Assembly: GCA_027451345.1 (NCBI GenBank)
Contig: DAIDJO010000027.1
Coordinates: 1 to 61,775 of the forward strand
Origin: Solirubrobacterales bacterium
GTDB lineage: Bacteria; Actinomycetota; Thermoleophilia; Solirubrobacterales; Solirubrobacteraceae
Direction: 5' to 3'
Length of the DNA: 61,775 nt
Positions 49,476 to 58,978 of the stretch are shown here, piece after piece. The position numbers and the translations under genes were made by a program. The notes under the pieces were generated by a model. The model saw only the letters and a list, made by a program, of their open reading frames with translations. It was not told where the DNA came from and did not search any database. How positions within the stretch are numbered: the first letter of the stretch is position 1; the number at the start of each line of letters is the position of its first letter.

Positions 49476-50291
49476 ATGGCTCGGCACCTGATCGTTGACC
49501 GCGACGGCGACCTGGTCGTGCAGCGCGACCCGGACCGTCCCGCCGGGCGGCTGTTGCGCCAGGACGACGTGGACGCCTCCTACGTCGACCTCGGAGATCC
49601 GCGACACCTCGAGTTCGACTACCTGCGCTGGGCGCGCCTCGTCCTGCGCGCCTCCGCCGCCCGGCGGGTGGTGCACGTCGGCGGGGCGGCCTGCACGCTC
49701 GCCCGCGCGCTGCTGGCCGAGGATCCGGACTCCCGCCACGAGGTGCTCGAGGTCGACGAGCGGGTGCTCACGGTCGCGCGCGAGCACCTCGGCCTGCGCC
49801 GACAGCCTGGTCTGCGCGTCCGGGTGCGGGACGGACGGGTGGGCATCGCGGCACGGGCGGCGGCGAGCGCCGACGCGATCATGATCGACGCGTTCCTCGG
49901 CGCGCGGGTTCCCCGTCACCTCGTCACCGTCGAAGCTCTCGCGGACTGTGCTCGGGTCGCGCCGCTCACCGTGGTGAACGTCGTCGACACGGCGGGTTGG
50001 CGCGAGGCGCGCGCGATCGCCGCCGGCCTGGGCACGGCGTACCCGCAGGTCGCCGCGCTCGTCTCCGGGTCGCGGCGGGCCGGCAACGTGCTCCTGTTCG
50101 GCGCCCGAGCCGCCCCCGACGCCCGCCGGCTCGAGAGCGCCGCTGCGGCGGACCGTCACCCGGCGCGGCTGCTGCCCTCCGGCGACCTCGGCGGGGTGCC
50201 CCCCTGGCGGGACGACGCCGACGGGACGAGACGGCCGACGGCGAGCTCGAACGCGCGGGCGATCACCCGGTACCCGCGGGCGTCCGGATGA
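49476..50291 (+). CDS. Spermidine-synthase-like protein
   Basis: The 271-residue protein has a spermidine-synthase-type layout: an N-terminal strand domain (VDASYVDLGDPRHLEFDYLR), then the Rossmann core with VVHVGGAACTLARALLAEDP, the acidic LEVDERVLTVAREHL, a DGRVGIAARAAASADAIMID block with the Asp pair, and VVNVVDTAGWREARAIAAGL. Actinobacterial members are often fused to or near membrane proteins and do not make spermidine. Its last 136 bases overlap the converging SGNH gene. Confidence 0.8.
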   Translation: MARHLIVDRDGDLVVQRDPDRPAGRLLRQDDVDASYVDLGDPRHLEFDYLRWARLVLRASAARRVVHVGGAACTLARALLAEDPDSRHEVLEVDERVLTVAREHLGLRRQPGLRVRVRDGRVGIAARAAASADAIMIDAFLGARVPRHLVTVEALADCARVAPLTVVNVVDTAGWREARAIAAGLGTAYPQVAALVSGSRRAGNVLLFGARAAPDARRLESAAAADRHPARLLPSGDLGGVPPWRDDADGTRRPTASSNARAITRYPRASG

Positions 50292-51178
50292 ATGTTGTGG
50301 CCGATCGGCGGTGGTGAGCAGGCCCAGGTCAGGGTGCACGTTCGGGCGAGATTCGCCGGCGTCGCCCGGCCGCGCCAGGCGACCGAGCCGGTGTCGCCGG
50401 TGTGGAAGGCGCCAGCGACCTCAGCGGTGCGAACGCCGAGGCGCGCGTCATCCGCGATGATCGTGGCGTTCGCCTGCCGGTAGGCGGCGAGGAACGCCCG
50501 TGCCGCGGTGGGGGTCGCGCCGTCGGCGGCAACCTTGCCGAGATACGTGTCGTACAGGGTCATGGCGGCGAGGGTGGCACCGGCGGGAGCGGCGGCTCGC
50601 AGCGCGCGCAGGATGCGCGGAAGGTCGGTGGTGATGGCGTCCTCGCCCGCCCGGAGGCATGGCCCCGGATCGGCCAGCGCCGCGCAGCGGTTGAGGTTGT
50701 TGATGCCGATGTCCAGTGTGATCAAGGGCACCTCGCCGGCGCGGCGGTGCGTTCGCAGGAACGTGAGGGCGGCCTGGAGCTGCGAACCGCCGCTGCGGTC
50801 GCAGTGCAACCGCAGCGCCAGGGGGTCGTTGCCGATGCCGCTGCGCAGGCTCGTCGTCGTGTCGCCCGGACAGCCGACATCGACCAGCTGGAGGCCGGAC
50901 GCGGCCCGCCGCTCCCGGGCGAGAATGTCGTCCACGTAGCCCGAGTGGGTCTCGATCCCCTCGCCGCGCAGGGTCGGCTGAAAGCCGGTGGAGAGCGAGT
51001 CGCCGAGCGCAAGGTAGTACCGGGCACCGCCCGCGGTGGCGCTCGCCGTGCCGGTCACCGCGGTCACGGTCGCCACCCCGAGCAGGAGGAGGGCGGACAC
51101 GAGCCCCGCGTGCCGCCTGGTCGTCCGGCCGGCGATCCGCAACGTCGCGCCCAGCCGGTTCGGGCGGTGAGCCGGCAT
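50156..51178 (-). CDS. Exported SGNH/GDSL hydrolase
   Basis: The 340-residue protein has a signal segment (LVSALLLLGVATVTAVTGTA, about residues 26-45) and SGNH blocks: YYLALGDSLSTGFQP with the catalytic Ser (about 61), a DVGCPGDTTTSL block with the oxyanion Gly, TLDIGINNLNRCAA with Asn, and GHNIHPDARGYRVIA with the Asp-His pair (about 291-297). It probably acts as a cell-wall or lipid esterase. A second SGNH gene lies 5 bases upstream on the same strand. Confidence 0.9.
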   Translation of the reverse strand: MPAHRPNRLGATLRIAGRTTRRHAGLVSALLLLGVATVTAVTGTASATAGGARYYLALGDSLSTGFQPTLRGEGIETHSGYVDDILARERRAASGLQLVDVGCPGDTTTSLRSGIGNDPLALRLHCDRSGGSQLQAALTFLRTHRRAGEVPLITLDIGINNLNRCAALADPGPCLRAGEDAITTDLPRILRALRAAAPAGATLAAMTLYDTYLGKVAADGATPTAARAFLAAYRQANATIIADDARLGVRTAEVAGAFHTGDTGSVAWRGRATPANLARTCTLTWACSPPPIGHNIHPDARGYRVIARAFELAVGRLVPSASSRQGGTPPRSPEGSSRAG

Positions 51179-51183
51179 CCAGA

Positions 51184-51912
51184 TCAGTGGACGCCGAGCG
51201 CCTGGAGGTCGGCCTCGAGGCGGCGAGCCATGTGCCGGTAGCCCAGGTTGTTCGGGTGGCCGGCCGCGTAGTTGATCATCGTCGCGTCGTCACCGGTATG
51301 CCGCGTCCAGGACCCGGTGAACCAGTGCTCGGCGATCGGGTCGATCCAGAGCGTCCCCGGGATCCGCCGCTGGGCGACGTGAATCGCATGGCGGACGTAC
51401 AGCGCGCGCTGGTCGGGGAACCCGTCCAGCCACACCGGGCCGACGACGACGATCGTCGCGTGCGGCAGCGCGGCCCGCAGGGCGCTCAGGTCGCGGTAGG
51501 CGGCGGCGCCGGTCCGCAGGTCGTCGACACGGGGCATCGCGTCGTTGTGGCCGCACTCGACGATCACGACCTGCGGCTGCGCGGCGATCACCGCCGCGAG
51601 CCCCGCCGCGATGTCCTTGTTGTCGCGGATGGCGACGCGCACGTAGCCGCTGCCGGGCAGGCCGACAACGCGTGCGGTCCAGCGCTCGTGCCGGGCGACG
51701 AGGTAGGCGTAGCCGTTGGTCGGCGCCGTGGCGCCGACGCCGAACGTGTAGGAGTCGCCGAGGAAGGCGACGTGCACCGGCCCGGTGACGGGAGTGGCCG
51801 CGGCGGCGCGCGGGACCCCGGCCGGGCACGCGACGAGCGTCACGGCGAGCGCGATGAGGAGGGCGCACGCGAGCGCAGCCCCCCGTCGCACGCGCGATAC
51901 ATAACTGGGCAC
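51184..51912 (-). CDS. Exported SGNH/GDSL hydrolase
   Basis: The 242-residue protein has a signal peptide (ACALLIALAVTLVACPAGVP), the block VHVAFLGDSYTFGVGATAP with the catalytic Ser, VVIVECGHNDAMPRVDDL with the Asn, and HPNNLGYRHMARRLEADLQA near the end with the His. It is smaller than and only distantly related to the adjacent SGNH protein, with which it forms a two-gene unit. Confidence 0.9.
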   Translation of the reverse strand: MPSYVSRVRRGAALACALLIALAVTLVACPAGVPRAAAATPVTGPVHVAFLGDSYTFGVGATAPTNGYAYLVARHERWTARVVGLPGSGYVRVAIRDNKDIAAGLAAVIAAQPQVVIVECGHNDAMPRVDDLRTGAAAYRDLSALRAALPHATIVVVGPVWLDGFPDQRALYVRHAIHVAQRRIPGTLWIDPIAEHWFTGSWTRHTGDDATMINYAAGHPNNLGYRHMARRLEADLQALGVH

Positions 51913-52108
51913 GGGAGTGGGTATCGGTTCGCGCCGTGAGCCGCTTGAGGCGCGGCGGACCGCGATAACGGGGCGCTAATCGGGGTCAACGTGCGGTGAC
52001 CACGTTGCTGGGGATCGGCCGGGCCCACCGGCAACGCGGGCTGACGAGGGCCGGCCCGGCTCGGGTGGGCTCGAGGGCCGGGCGAGATCACCGGGTGATC
52101 GGCGAGAG

Positions 52109-53563
52109 GTGCCCGGTAGTGTGGCGCCGGTGCTGACCGCGGTGGCAGAGCTCGACGGAACGCCGGCGGTGTCGGTCGCCGGCCGGGGTCTCGCCTACGG
52201 GGAGTTGCGCGAGGCTGCCGGCGCCGTCGGCTGGGGGCTCGACGGCGCCGCGCGGGTGGCGGTCTGGGCGGAGCCCTCGCTCGAGTTCTGCGTCGCGGCG
52301 GTGGGGGTCCTCGGCGCGGGGGCGACCCTCGTGCCGGTCAACCCGAGGCTCGGCCGCTCGGAGCTACGGCACGTGCTCACCGACAGCCGGCCGGAGGTGC
52401 TGATCGGCGCTCCCGAGCACGGCCTGCCCAATCTCGACCCGAGCCCCCGGCGGCTCGAGGTCGACCTGACCGCGCGGGGCGGGGAGCTCGCCCAGCTGGA
52501 CGCGGAGGATGAGCGGCCGGCGCTGATCGTCTACACCTCCGGAACCACGGGGCGGCCGAAGGGCGTGGTCCTGTCACGCCGCGCGATCGCGTCGAACCTC
52601 GACGCGATCGCGGCGGCGTGGGCGTGGACCCGTGACGACGTGCTGGTGCACGGGCTGCCGCTCTTTCATGTGCACGGACTGGTGCTCGGGCTGTTCGGCC
52701 CGCTGCGCCTGGGTGGCTCGGTGCGGCACCTCGGGGGCTTCGACCCCACGGTCGCGGCCGCGGTGCTGCGCGACGGCGGGACGATGCTGTTCGGGGTGCC
52801 GACGATGTACCACCGCCTCGGGCGTGCCGCCGAGGCGCCCGGAGGCGGCGAGGTGGCGGATGGCCTGCGCCGGGCCCGCCTGCTCGTCTCGGGCTCGGCG
52901 CCGCTGCCCGCGCCGGAGTTCGAACGGATCCTCCGGCTCACGGGGCAGGGGGTCCTCGAGCGCTACGGCATGACCGAGACGCTGATGAACCTCACGGTGC
53001 GCGCCGACGGCCCCCGCCGCCCGGGCCGCGTCGGCGTTCCCGTCCCCGGCGTGGAGGTTCGGTTGCTCGACGAGGCGGGCGCCGAGATCGCGGCCTGCGA
53101 CGGCGAGACGATGGGTGAGATCGCCGTGCGCGGGCCGAACCTGTTCAGCGGCTACCTGAACCGCCCGGAGGCCACCGCCGAGGTGCTGCGCGACGGCTGG
53201 TTCCACACCGGGGACCTCGCCACCCGCGACCCGGACGGCTACTGGCGGATCGTCGGTCGCCGTGCCACCGACCTGATCAAGACCGGCGGGTACAAGGTCG
53301 GGGCCGGCGAGGTCGAGGCCGCGCTGCTCGATCACCCGCGCGTGCTCGAGGCGGCTGTCACGGGAGAGGCGGACCCGGACCTCGGTGAACGGATCGTCGC
53401 CTGGATCGTGCCGAGCGGGCCGGTGGACGGGCTCGAGCGCGCCCTCGTCGCGCACGTGGCGGCGGAACTGGCGCCGCACAAGCGCCCGCGCGAGGTGCGC
53501 GTCGTCGAGCAGTTGCCGCGCAACGCGCTGGGCAAGGTGATCAAGCAGCAACTTCGGCGCTGA
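52109..53563 (+). CDS. Acyl-CoA synthetase (AMP-forming)
   Basis: The 484-residue protein belongs to the acyl/aryl-CoA synthetase family: P-loop IVYTSGTTGRPKGVVLSRRA (about residues 136-155), ERYGMTETLMNLTVRADGPR, the hinge block GWFHTGDLATRDPDGYWRIV with RRATDLIKTGGYKVGAGEVE, and the adenylation Lys in LPRNALGKVIKQQL. It activates a carboxylate to acyl-AMP and then acyl-CoA; fatty or malonyl-like acids are possible. It is shorter than most at the N-terminus. A hydroxyisobutyrate-dehydrogenase-like gene follows in the same direction. Confidence 0.9.
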   Translation: MPGSVAPVLTAVAELDGTPAVSVAGRGLAYGELREAAGAVGWGLDGAARVAVWAEPSLEFCVAAVGVLGAGATLVPVNPRLGRSELRHVLTDSRPEVLIGAPEHGLPNLDPSPRRLEVDLTARGGELAQLDAEDERPALIVYTSGTTGRPKGVVLSRRAIASNLDAIAAAWAWTRDDVLVHGLPLFHVHGLVLGLFGPLRLGGSVRHLGGFDPTVAAAVLRDGGTMLFGVPTMYHRLGRAAEAPGGGEVADGLRRARLLVSGSAPLPAPEFERILRLTGQGVLERYGMTETLMNLTVRADGPRRPGRVGVPVPGVEVRLLDEAGAEIAACDGETMGEIAVRGPNLFSGYLNRPEATAEVLRDGWFHTGDLATRDPDGYWRIVGRRATDLIKTGGYKVGAGEVEAALLDHPRVLEAAVTGEADPDLGERIVAWIVPSGPVDGLERALVAHVAAELAPHKRPREVRVVEQLPRNALGKVIKQQLRR

Positions 53564-53599
53564 CTCCGCGCCGCCGGACCCACGACGGAAAGGAAGAGA

Positions 53600-54517
53600 G
53601 TGAACGCGAGCGACACAACGACGCGGATCGGCTGGATCGGCACCGGCGTGATGGGCCGGTCGATGTGCGGGCATCTGATCGATGCCGGATACCCGGTGAC
53701 CGTGTACTCGCGGACGCGGGAACGGGCCGAGCCGCTCCTGGAGCGGGGCGCCGCCTGGGCCCAGACCCCGGGGCTCGCGGCCAGGGAGGCCGATGTGGTG
53801 TTCACGATGGTCGGCTATCCGGCGGACGTGCGGGAGGTGATCCTCGGCCGCGACGGGGTGATGGTCGCGGCCCGCCCCGGCCTCGTGATCGTCGACATGA
53901 CCACGAGCCAGCCGTCCCTGGCGAAGGAGATTGACGCGGCGGCGCGCGGCAACGGCGCCAGCAGCCTCGACGCGCCGGTGTCCGGCGGCGACGTCGGCGC
54001 CCGCAACGCGACCCTCTCGATCATGGTCGGCGGCGATCCGGACGTGCTCGCGCAGGTGCGGCCACTGCTCGAGGTGATGGGCCGGACGATCATCCACCAG
54101 GGGCCCGCCGGGGCCGGGCAGCACACGAAGATGGTCAACCAGACGCTGATCGCCACCGGGATGGTCGGCGTCTGCGAGGCGCTGCTCTACGCCCACCGGG
54201 CGGGGCTCAACCCCGAGACGGTGCTCGAGGCGGTGGCCGGCGGCGCCGCCGGGTCCTGGTCGCTCAGCAACTACGCGCCCAGGATCCTGCGGGGGGATTA
54301 CGCCCCCGGCTTCATGGTGGAGCACTTCCTCAAGGACATGGAGATCGCGCTCGAGGAGGCCAGGCGCATGAACCTCGCGCTGCCGGGGCTCGCGCTCGCG
54401 CACGAGCTCTACGTCGCGGTGCGGGCTCAGGGGGGCGGCCGGGACGGCACCCAGTCGCTCATCCGCGCCCTGGCGCGGATGTCCGCGGTCGAGTGGGACG
54501 TGGCGCCGCCGGCGTAG
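53600..54517 (+). CDS. 3-hydroxyisobutyrate dehydrogenase / GarR-family oxidoreductase
   Basis: The 305-residue protein has a dinucleotide-binding [13 protein letters not shown] (about residues 11-23), a [13 protein letters not shown] block, the substrate loop [20 protein letters not shown], and the catalytic Lys in [11 protein letters not shown] (about 176). Members oxidise 3-hydroxyisobutyrate, tartronate semialdehyde or similar beta-hydroxyacids. GTG start with a strong AAAGGAAGAGAG before it. Together with the acyl-CoA synthetase it suggests short-chain acid catabolism. Confidence 0.9.
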   Translation: MNASDTTTRIGWIGTGVMGRSMCGHLIDAGYPVTVYSRTRERAEPLLERGAAWAQTPGLAAREADVVFTMVGYPADVREVILGRDGVMVAARPGLVIVDMTTSQPSLAKEIDAAARGNGASSLDAPVSGGDVGARNATLSIMVGGDPDVLAQVRPLLEVMGRTIIHQGPAGAGQHTKMVNQTLIATGMVGVCEALLYAHRAGLNPETVLEAVAGGAAGSWSLSNYAPRILRGDYAPGFMVEHFLKDMEIALEEARRMNLALPGLALAHELYVAVRAQGGGRDGTQSLIRALARMSAVEWDVAPPA

Positions 54518-55367
54518 GGCGCAGCTCGTAGTAGTCCTCGGTGGTGAGCGGCTCGAACCCGAGCTGGGTGTAGAGCCCCAGCGCCCCCTCGTTCTCGACC
54601 TCGACCTCGAGCTCCACGTGGGTGGCGCCGGCGGCGAACAGCTCCGCGCAGACGCGGCGCAGCGCGATCCCGCCGATGCCCTGCCCGCGCCACCGCGTCT
54701 CGACCACGAAGCCGTAGATCGAGCCGCGGTCGCCGTGGTGGGCGGCGGCGATCGTCCCGACCGGTTCGCCGCCCCGCAGGATCAGCATGGTGCGGGTGCC
54801 CTCGCGGGTGAGCCGGCCCGGGTCGACGTGGCCGCCGTCATGGAAGCCGTCGTCGAAGAGGTGTGAGAGCACCGGAATGTCGGCCAGGGTCGCGGTGCGC
54901 AGCTCGATCTCCGCCTCCGCCGATGGCTCCGCCGGCCCGGGCGCGGGTGCGGCGGACAGGCGCAGCGCGTGCTCGGAGTGGTGCAGAGCGAGGCCGAGGC
55001 TCCGGGCCAGCCCCGCACCGGGCCGGGAATGGCGCGGCACGACCATCAGCAGGCGCTCCGCGCCATGGGCGTGGCAGAGCGGCAGCGCCGCCTCCCACAG
55101 GGCGCGTGCGATCCCGCGACCCCGCGCGTCAGGATCGACCATGCCGGTGACCTCGAGCCACTGCCAGTTGAAGCCGTAGAGGCCGGCGAAGCCGAGCAGG
55201 CGCCCGTCCTCCCACCAGAGCAGATCCCGAACCTGATCGCTCGGGCGGCTGCGCAGGACACCCCACTCGAGCTTCAGCCGCCCACCGTCGCTGGCGATGA
55301 CCCGGCGCTCGAGGCCGGCGATGGCCTCGAGCGCCGCATCGTTGAGTCCGCAGGCGTGCTCGATCAT
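54459..55367 (-). CDS. Double-domain GNAT acetyltransferase
   Basis: The 302-residue protein has two GNAT domains. The first carries [20 protein letters not shown] (about residues 73-92), the second [20 protein letters not shown] (about 222-241) followed by [18 protein letters not shown]. Two-domain GNATs of this kind include mycothiol synthase (MshD), which fits an actinobacterium, but the similarity here is only at the fold level. Its start overlaps a 62-residue frame by 4 bases; the end overlaps the converging dehydrogenase by 59 bases. Confidence 0.82.
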   Translation of the reverse strand: MIEHACGLNDAALEAIAGLERRVIASDGGRLKLEWGVLRSRPSDQVRDLLWWEDGRLLGFAGLYGFNWQWLEVTGMVDPDARGRGIARALWEAALPLCHAHGAERLLMVVPRHSRPGAGLARSLGLALHHSEHALRLSAAPAPGPAEPSAEAEIELRTATLADIPVLSHLFDDGFHDGGHVDPGRLTREGTRTMLILRGGEPVGTIAAAHHGDRGSIYGFVVETRWRGQGIGGIALRRVCAELFAAGATHVELEVEVENEGALGLYTQLGFEPLTTEDYYELRPTPAAPRPTRPRTSAPGRG

Positions 55368-55552
55368 GCGCGCCGTCCGTATCCGTGGCGGCGTGTGCAG
55401 CGAGCCCGCGCCTCGGCGCTGCGCTCCTGGATCAGCAGCGACCGCCACCCGCCGACGGCCAGGCGCACGCGTAGCGATCTCAGACCGGGCAGGACCGCGC
55501 GCCATCGCCCCTGGCGGGGCAACACGCTCGCGGTCAACGTGCGAGTCAACAT
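55364..55552 (-). CDS. Small basic protein coupled to the GNAT gene
   Basis: The 62-residue frame starts at an ATG preceded by the strong site AGAGAGGAACC and ends overlapping the GNAT start by 4 bases. Its product (MLTRTLTASVLPRQGRWRAV at the start) is arginine-rich and has no family I recognise. The ribosome-binding site and coupling make it a real candidate gene, either a short protein or a translational leader. Confidence 0.5.
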   Translation of the reverse strand: MLTRTLTASVLPRQGRWRAVLPGLRSLRVRLAVGGWRSLLIQERSAEARARCTRRHGYGRRA

Positions 55553-55750
55553 ACGGTTCCTCTCTGGTTCGTGTCAGTCAATGGGCACAGTGCAGTGACT
55601 CGTTACAGGACGTGTCATCCACACGCTCTGGGGGCGGGCCGTCCGGCACTGCTTGGGTACTTGGTTGGGGTCGGCGGGCGGGCTAGCTCATCGGGCCCGG
55701 TCGTGCGTCTGGATCCTGTTCATGGCACCTGGTCGGTCGATCTGGGCAAC

Positions 55751-55780
55751 AAAAAAGGGCGGCCCCTGTGGGGTCCGCCC
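55751..55780 (-). terminator. Rho-independent terminator (minus strand)
   Basis: GGGCGGCCCC-TGTG-GGGTCCGCCC forms a 10-bp stem with one mismatch. On the minus strand it is followed by TTTTTT, so it terminates the transcript of the short peptide gene that ends 29 bases upstream. Confidence 0.85.
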
Positions 55781-55808
55781 TCGCTGAATCGGTTGATGTG
55801 CGCTGAAC

Positions 55809-55949
55809 TCAGCGCCTGCACCTCACAGCGAGGGATCCATCCGTGAAACCGGCTTCGATTGCGGTCAGCGACGACGCAGCGCGACGCAGCTGCCGTCCGC
55901 AGCCGGTTGGCGTATTCACGTTGAGCTTGTGCGTGGTGAGCGTCGTCAT
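55809..55949 (-). CDS. Short peptide of 46 residues in its own transcription unit
   Basis: The frame starts at the ATG at 55949 after a good site (GACGAGG, 6 bases away) and encodes MTTLTTHKLNVNTPTGCGRQ followed by a hydrophilic and weakly amphipathic middle and a basic CRR end. It has two cysteines, at residues 17 and 44. A -35-like TTGCAT and -10-like TACGGT lie upstream on the same strand and a strong terminator lies 29 bases downstream. No signal peptide or membrane segment is visible. The layout is that of a peptide gene, possibly a precursor or a regulator; no modification enzymes are adjacent apart from the GNAT. Confidence 0.6.
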   Translation of the reverse strand: MTTLTTHKLNVNTPTGCGRQLRRAASSLTAIEAGFTDGSLAVRCRR

Positions 55950-55983
55950 GGGAAACCTCGTCGGTTGTTACCGCTCGCCCACC

Positions 55984-56012
55984 GTAACCGAAGTGGCGAG
56001 CCGATGCAAGGC
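55984..56012 (-). promoter_or_regulatory. Promoter of the 46-residue peptide gene
   Basis: Reading the minus strand, TTGCAT and TACGGT are separated by 17 bases and lie about 35 bases before the ATG. Both boxes match sigma-70 consensus in four or more of six positions. Confidence 0.55.
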
Positions 56013-56090
56013 AAATGGTGAATTTTTTGTGACACCGGGCGGTGGTGAACGGACCGGCCACCGATCCTTTGCCCTATCGTCCCGCTTCCG

Positions 56091-56798
56091 ATGCGTGTCC
56101 TGACGATCGTCCACGAGGCCGACGCCGGCCCCGGGGTCTTCGCCGACGTGCTCACCGGCGCGGGAGCGGAGGTCGAGCTCTGGCTGCCCGCCGAACAGAC
56201 ACGCGTCCCGAGCGACCCGGCCGCCTACGACGCCGTGCTCAGCTTCGGCGGCTCCGCCCATCCCCACCAGGACGACCGCTTCCCGTGGATCGTGACGGAG
56301 CGGGCGCTGCTCGCCGGTGCGCTCGCCGCCGACGTGCCCGTGCTCGGCATCTGCCTCGGGTCGGAGCTGCTCGCCGAGTGCGCCGGGGTGCGCGCGCACC
56401 ATCTCGCCCATCCGGAGATTGGCTGGTGTGAGGTGCGCCTGACCCAGGACGGAGCCGAGGACCCGCTCCTGGGCCCGATCGGGGAGACCTTCGAGGCGCT
56501 CGAGTGGCACAGCTACGCCGTCGAGGCGCCGCCGGGCGCCACCGCGCTGGCCCGGAGCGACAGCTGCCTGCAGGCGTTCCGAATCGGCGCCCGCGCCTGG
56601 GGCCTGCAGTTCCACGCCGAGGTGACGGCGGAGGACTTCCAGCACTGGCTCGACAACCACACGCTCGACGAGGACGCCGTGCGCGAGGGCATCGACCCGG
56701 TCGCGATCGCCCGCGAAACGTCGCCTCGCCTCGCCGAATGGCACGAGCTGGGCCAGGGAATCTGCGCCCGCTTCCTCGACGTCGTCGCGGCGCGATGA
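56091..56798 (+). CDS. Class I glutamine amidotransferase-like protein
   Basis: The 235-residue protein has the full GATase-1 triad: Cys about 88 in VLGICLGSELLAECA, His about 175 and Glu two residues on in WGLQFHAEVTAEDF. The stretch LSFGGSAHPHQDDRFPWI replaces the usual oxyanion Gly-Gly region. It resembles GMP-synthase-like amidotransferases that act alone on glutamine or gamma-glutamyl compounds. Its stop overlaps the pyrD start by 4 bases. Confidence 0.9.
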   Translation: MRVLTIVHEADAGPGVFADVLTGAGAEVELWLPAEQTRVPSDPAAYDAVLSFGGSAHPHQDDRFPWIVTERALLAGALAADVPVLGICLGSELLAECAGVRAHHLAHPEIGWCEVRLTQDGAEDPLLGPIGETFEALEWHSYAVEAPPGATALARSDSCLQAFRIGARAWGLQFHAEVTAEDFQHWLDNHTLDEDAVREGIDPVAIARETSPRLAEWHELGQGICARFLDVVAAR

Positions 56799-57904
56799 CC
56801 TCGACCTACCGCACCCTCTTTGACACCGTCCTCACGCGCCTGCCACCCGAGCGGGCACATGCCCTCGCGCTCGGTTCGCTCGACGCGGTCACGCGCCTCC
56901 CCGGGTCGGTCGGGTTGCTGCGGCGCCTCACCCACATCGACGACGAGCTGATCCGCGTGCGCGCCCTGGGGCGCACGTTCCCCTCGCCGCTCGGGGTGGC
57001 GGCCGGGCTCGACAAGGACGCCCAGCACGTGGACGGACTCGGCGCGCTCGGGTTCGGGTTCGTCGAGGTCGGCACCCTCACGCCCCGCGCGCAGGCGGCC
57101 AACCCACCGCCGATCCTGGCACGGCTCCCCGGCGACCGCGCCCTGCTGAACCGCATGGGCTTTCCAAACCAGGGCGCCGAAGCAGCGGCGAGGCGCCTCG
57201 CCACGCGGCGCTCACCGGTGATCGTCGGCGCGAATGTGGGCAAGAACCGGGAGACCGAGCTCGAACGGGCGGCGGCCGACTATGTGGCGGCGGCGACCGC
57301 GGTGGCGCCCCACGCCGACTACCTCGTGCTGAACGTCAGCTCGCCGAACACCCCGGGCCTGCGCGACCTGCAGGCCGTCGGGCACCTGCGGCCGCTGATC
57401 GAGGCGGTGCGCGACGCGGTCGGGGAGCGACCCGTGCTCGTGAAGATCAGCCCCGACATGGACGGCGAGGACCTCGACGCCGTCGCGGACCTCGCCGTCG
57501 AGACCGGCCTGGCCGGGATCGTGGCGACGAACACGACACTGCGGCGCGAGGGTCTGCGGACGAACCCCCGAGAGGTGGCACGCTTGGCTTGGGCGGAGGG
57601 TGGGGGCATCTCGGGCGCCCCGCTGAGCGCGCGCTCGCTCGAGGTGCTCCGGCGGCTGCGCGGCCGGGTCAGCGACCGGCTCGTGCTGATCTCGGTCGGG
57701 GGGATCGAGTCGGCGCAGGACGTGTGGGAGCGCGTCCTGGCCGGCGCGACGCTCGTGCAGGTGTACACCGGTCTGGTCTACGGGGGCCCGGCGTGGGCGC
57801 GGAGCGTCAACCTCGAACTCGCGCGACGAACCTGGGCGGCCGGGTGCCCCTCGATCCAGGATCTCGTCGGTACCGGTGCGCCCGAGCCGGGAAGCGATCA
57901 ATAA
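56795..57904 (+). CDS. pyrD: Dihydroorotate dehydrogenase (quinone), class 2
   Basis: The 369-residue protein has the class 2 features: an N-terminal helical membrane-association segment, FMN-binding [14 protein letters not shown] (about residues 64-77), the active-site strand [14 protein letters not shown] with the catalytic Ser, NTTLRREG with the substrate Asn, and [20 protein letters not shown] at the FMN phosphate. It oxidises dihydroorotate to orotate with quinone as acceptor in pyrimidine synthesis. The ATG at 56795 overlaps the amidotransferase stop, so the two are coupled. Confidence 0.95.
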   Translation: MTSTYRTLFDTVLTRLPPERAHALALGSLDAVTRLPGSVGLLRRLTHIDDELIRVRALGRTFPSPLGVAAGLDKDAQHVDGLGALGFGFVEVGTLTPRAQAANPPPILARLPGDRALLNRMGFPNQGAEAAARRLATRRSPVIVGANVGKNRETELERAAADYVAAATAVAPHADYLVLNVSSPNTPGLRDLQAVGHLRPLIEAVRDAVGERPVLVKISPDMDGEDLDAVADLAVETGLAGIVATNTTLRREGLRTNPREVARLAWAEGGGISGAPLSARSLEVLRRLRGRVSDRLVLISVGGIESAQDVWERVLAGATLVQVYTGLVYGGPAWARSVNLELARRTWAAGCPSIQDLVGTGAPEPGSDQ

Positions 57905-57940
57905 GCTGGCGGAACGACACGACACCGAGGAGGCGTAGGC

Positions 57941-58969
57941 ATGCAGCTGGGAATGGTCGGACTCGGGCGCATGGGAGCCAACATGGTGCGCCGGCTCGTC
58001 CGCGACGGACACGAGCTCGTCGTCTACGACGTGTCGGCTGAGGCGATCGCCGCGCTGGCGCAGGAGACGGGCGCCACCGCCGCGACGTCGCTCGAGGACA
58101 TGGTGGCCAAACTCCGGCCGCCACGGGCGATCTGGACGATGGTGCCGGCCGCCTTCACCGACGAGACGATCGGCCAGCTCGCCGAGCTCGTCTCGCCCGG
58201 TGACGTCCTGATCGATGGAGGCAACAGCTACTACCGCGACGACCTCACGCGGGCCGAGCACCTCGAGCCGCGCGGGATCCACTACGTCGACGTGGGCACC
58301 AGTGGCGGGGTGTTCGGCCTGGAGCGTGGGTACTGCCTGATGATCGGCGGCACCGAGGAGGCGGTCGGCCTGCTCGACCCGATCTTCAAGTCGCTCGCCC
58401 CGGGCGTCGGTGACGTCGAGCGCACGCCGGGTCGCACCGGGGAGCCGGTCACGGCCGAGCAGGGGTATCTGCACTGCGGGCCGGCGGGGGCCGGGCACTT
58501 CGTGAAGATGGTGCACAACGGCATCGAGTACGGGCTGATGGCCGCCTACGCCGAGGGACTCAACATCCTGCACCACGCGAACTTCGGCACCTCACTGCAG
58601 GAGAAGGACGCGGAGACCGCGCCGGTGACGGGCGCCGAGCGCAACTACGCTTACGACATCGACATCCAGGCCGTCGCCGAGGTCTGGCGACGCGGCAGCG
58701 TCGTCGCCTCATGGCTGCTCGACCTGACCGCCGCCGCGCTCGTGGAGTCGCCGGAGCTGGCCGAGTTCACCGGGCGCGTCTCGGATTCCGGGGAGGGGCG
58801 CTGGACGGTCGAGGCGGCGGTCGACGAGGGCGTGCCGGCGCACGTGATCTCCGCCGCGCTGTTCAACCGCTTCAGCTCGCGCGGCCCCGCGGATTACGGC
58901 AACAAGCTGCTGTCGGCGATGCGCAAGCAGTTCGGCGGACACCAGGAGAAGACGGTCGCCGGGCTGTAG
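57941..58969 (+). CDS. 6-phosphogluconate dehydrogenase, short (YqeC/GntZ-like) form
   Basis: The 342-residue protein has the NAD(P) loop GMVGLGRMGANMVRRLV, LIDGGNSYYRDDLTRAE, substrate loop GTSGGVFGLERGYCLMIGG, the catalytic Lys in GHFVKMVHNGIEYGLMAAYA and SGEGRWTVEAAVDEGVPA in place of the IxDxAGQKGTG motif of the long form. Short forms are often NAD-dependent. They convert 6-phosphogluconate to ribulose 5-phosphate and CO2. AGGAGGCG precedes the start. Followed after 9 bases by the long form. Confidence 0.93.
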   Translation: MQLGMVGLGRMGANMVRRLVRDGHELVVYDVSAEAIAALAQETGATAATSLEDMVAKLRPPRAIWTMVPAAFTDETIGQLAELVSPGDVLIDGGNSYYRDDLTRAEHLEPRGIHYVDVGTSGGVFGLERGYCLMIGGTEEAVGLLDPIFKSLAPGVGDVERTPGRTGEPVTAEQGYLHCGPAGAGHFVKMVHNGIEYGLMAAYAEGLNILHHANFGTSLQEKDAETAPVTGAERNYAYDIDIQAVAEVWRRGSVVASWLLDLTAAALVESPELAEFTGRVSDSGEGRWTVEAAVDEGVPAHVISAALFNRFSSRGPADYGNKLLSAMRKQFGGHQEKTVAGL

Positions 58970-58978
58970 GCTGGCGGC

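Noticed and set aside
52574..54403. Long minus-strand reading frame of 609 codons
   Set aside because: It is antisense to the acyl-CoA synthetase and dehydrogenase genes, whose motifs are unmistakable; the frame is open because of GC-rich codon use and reads as Arg/His/Pro-rich sequence.
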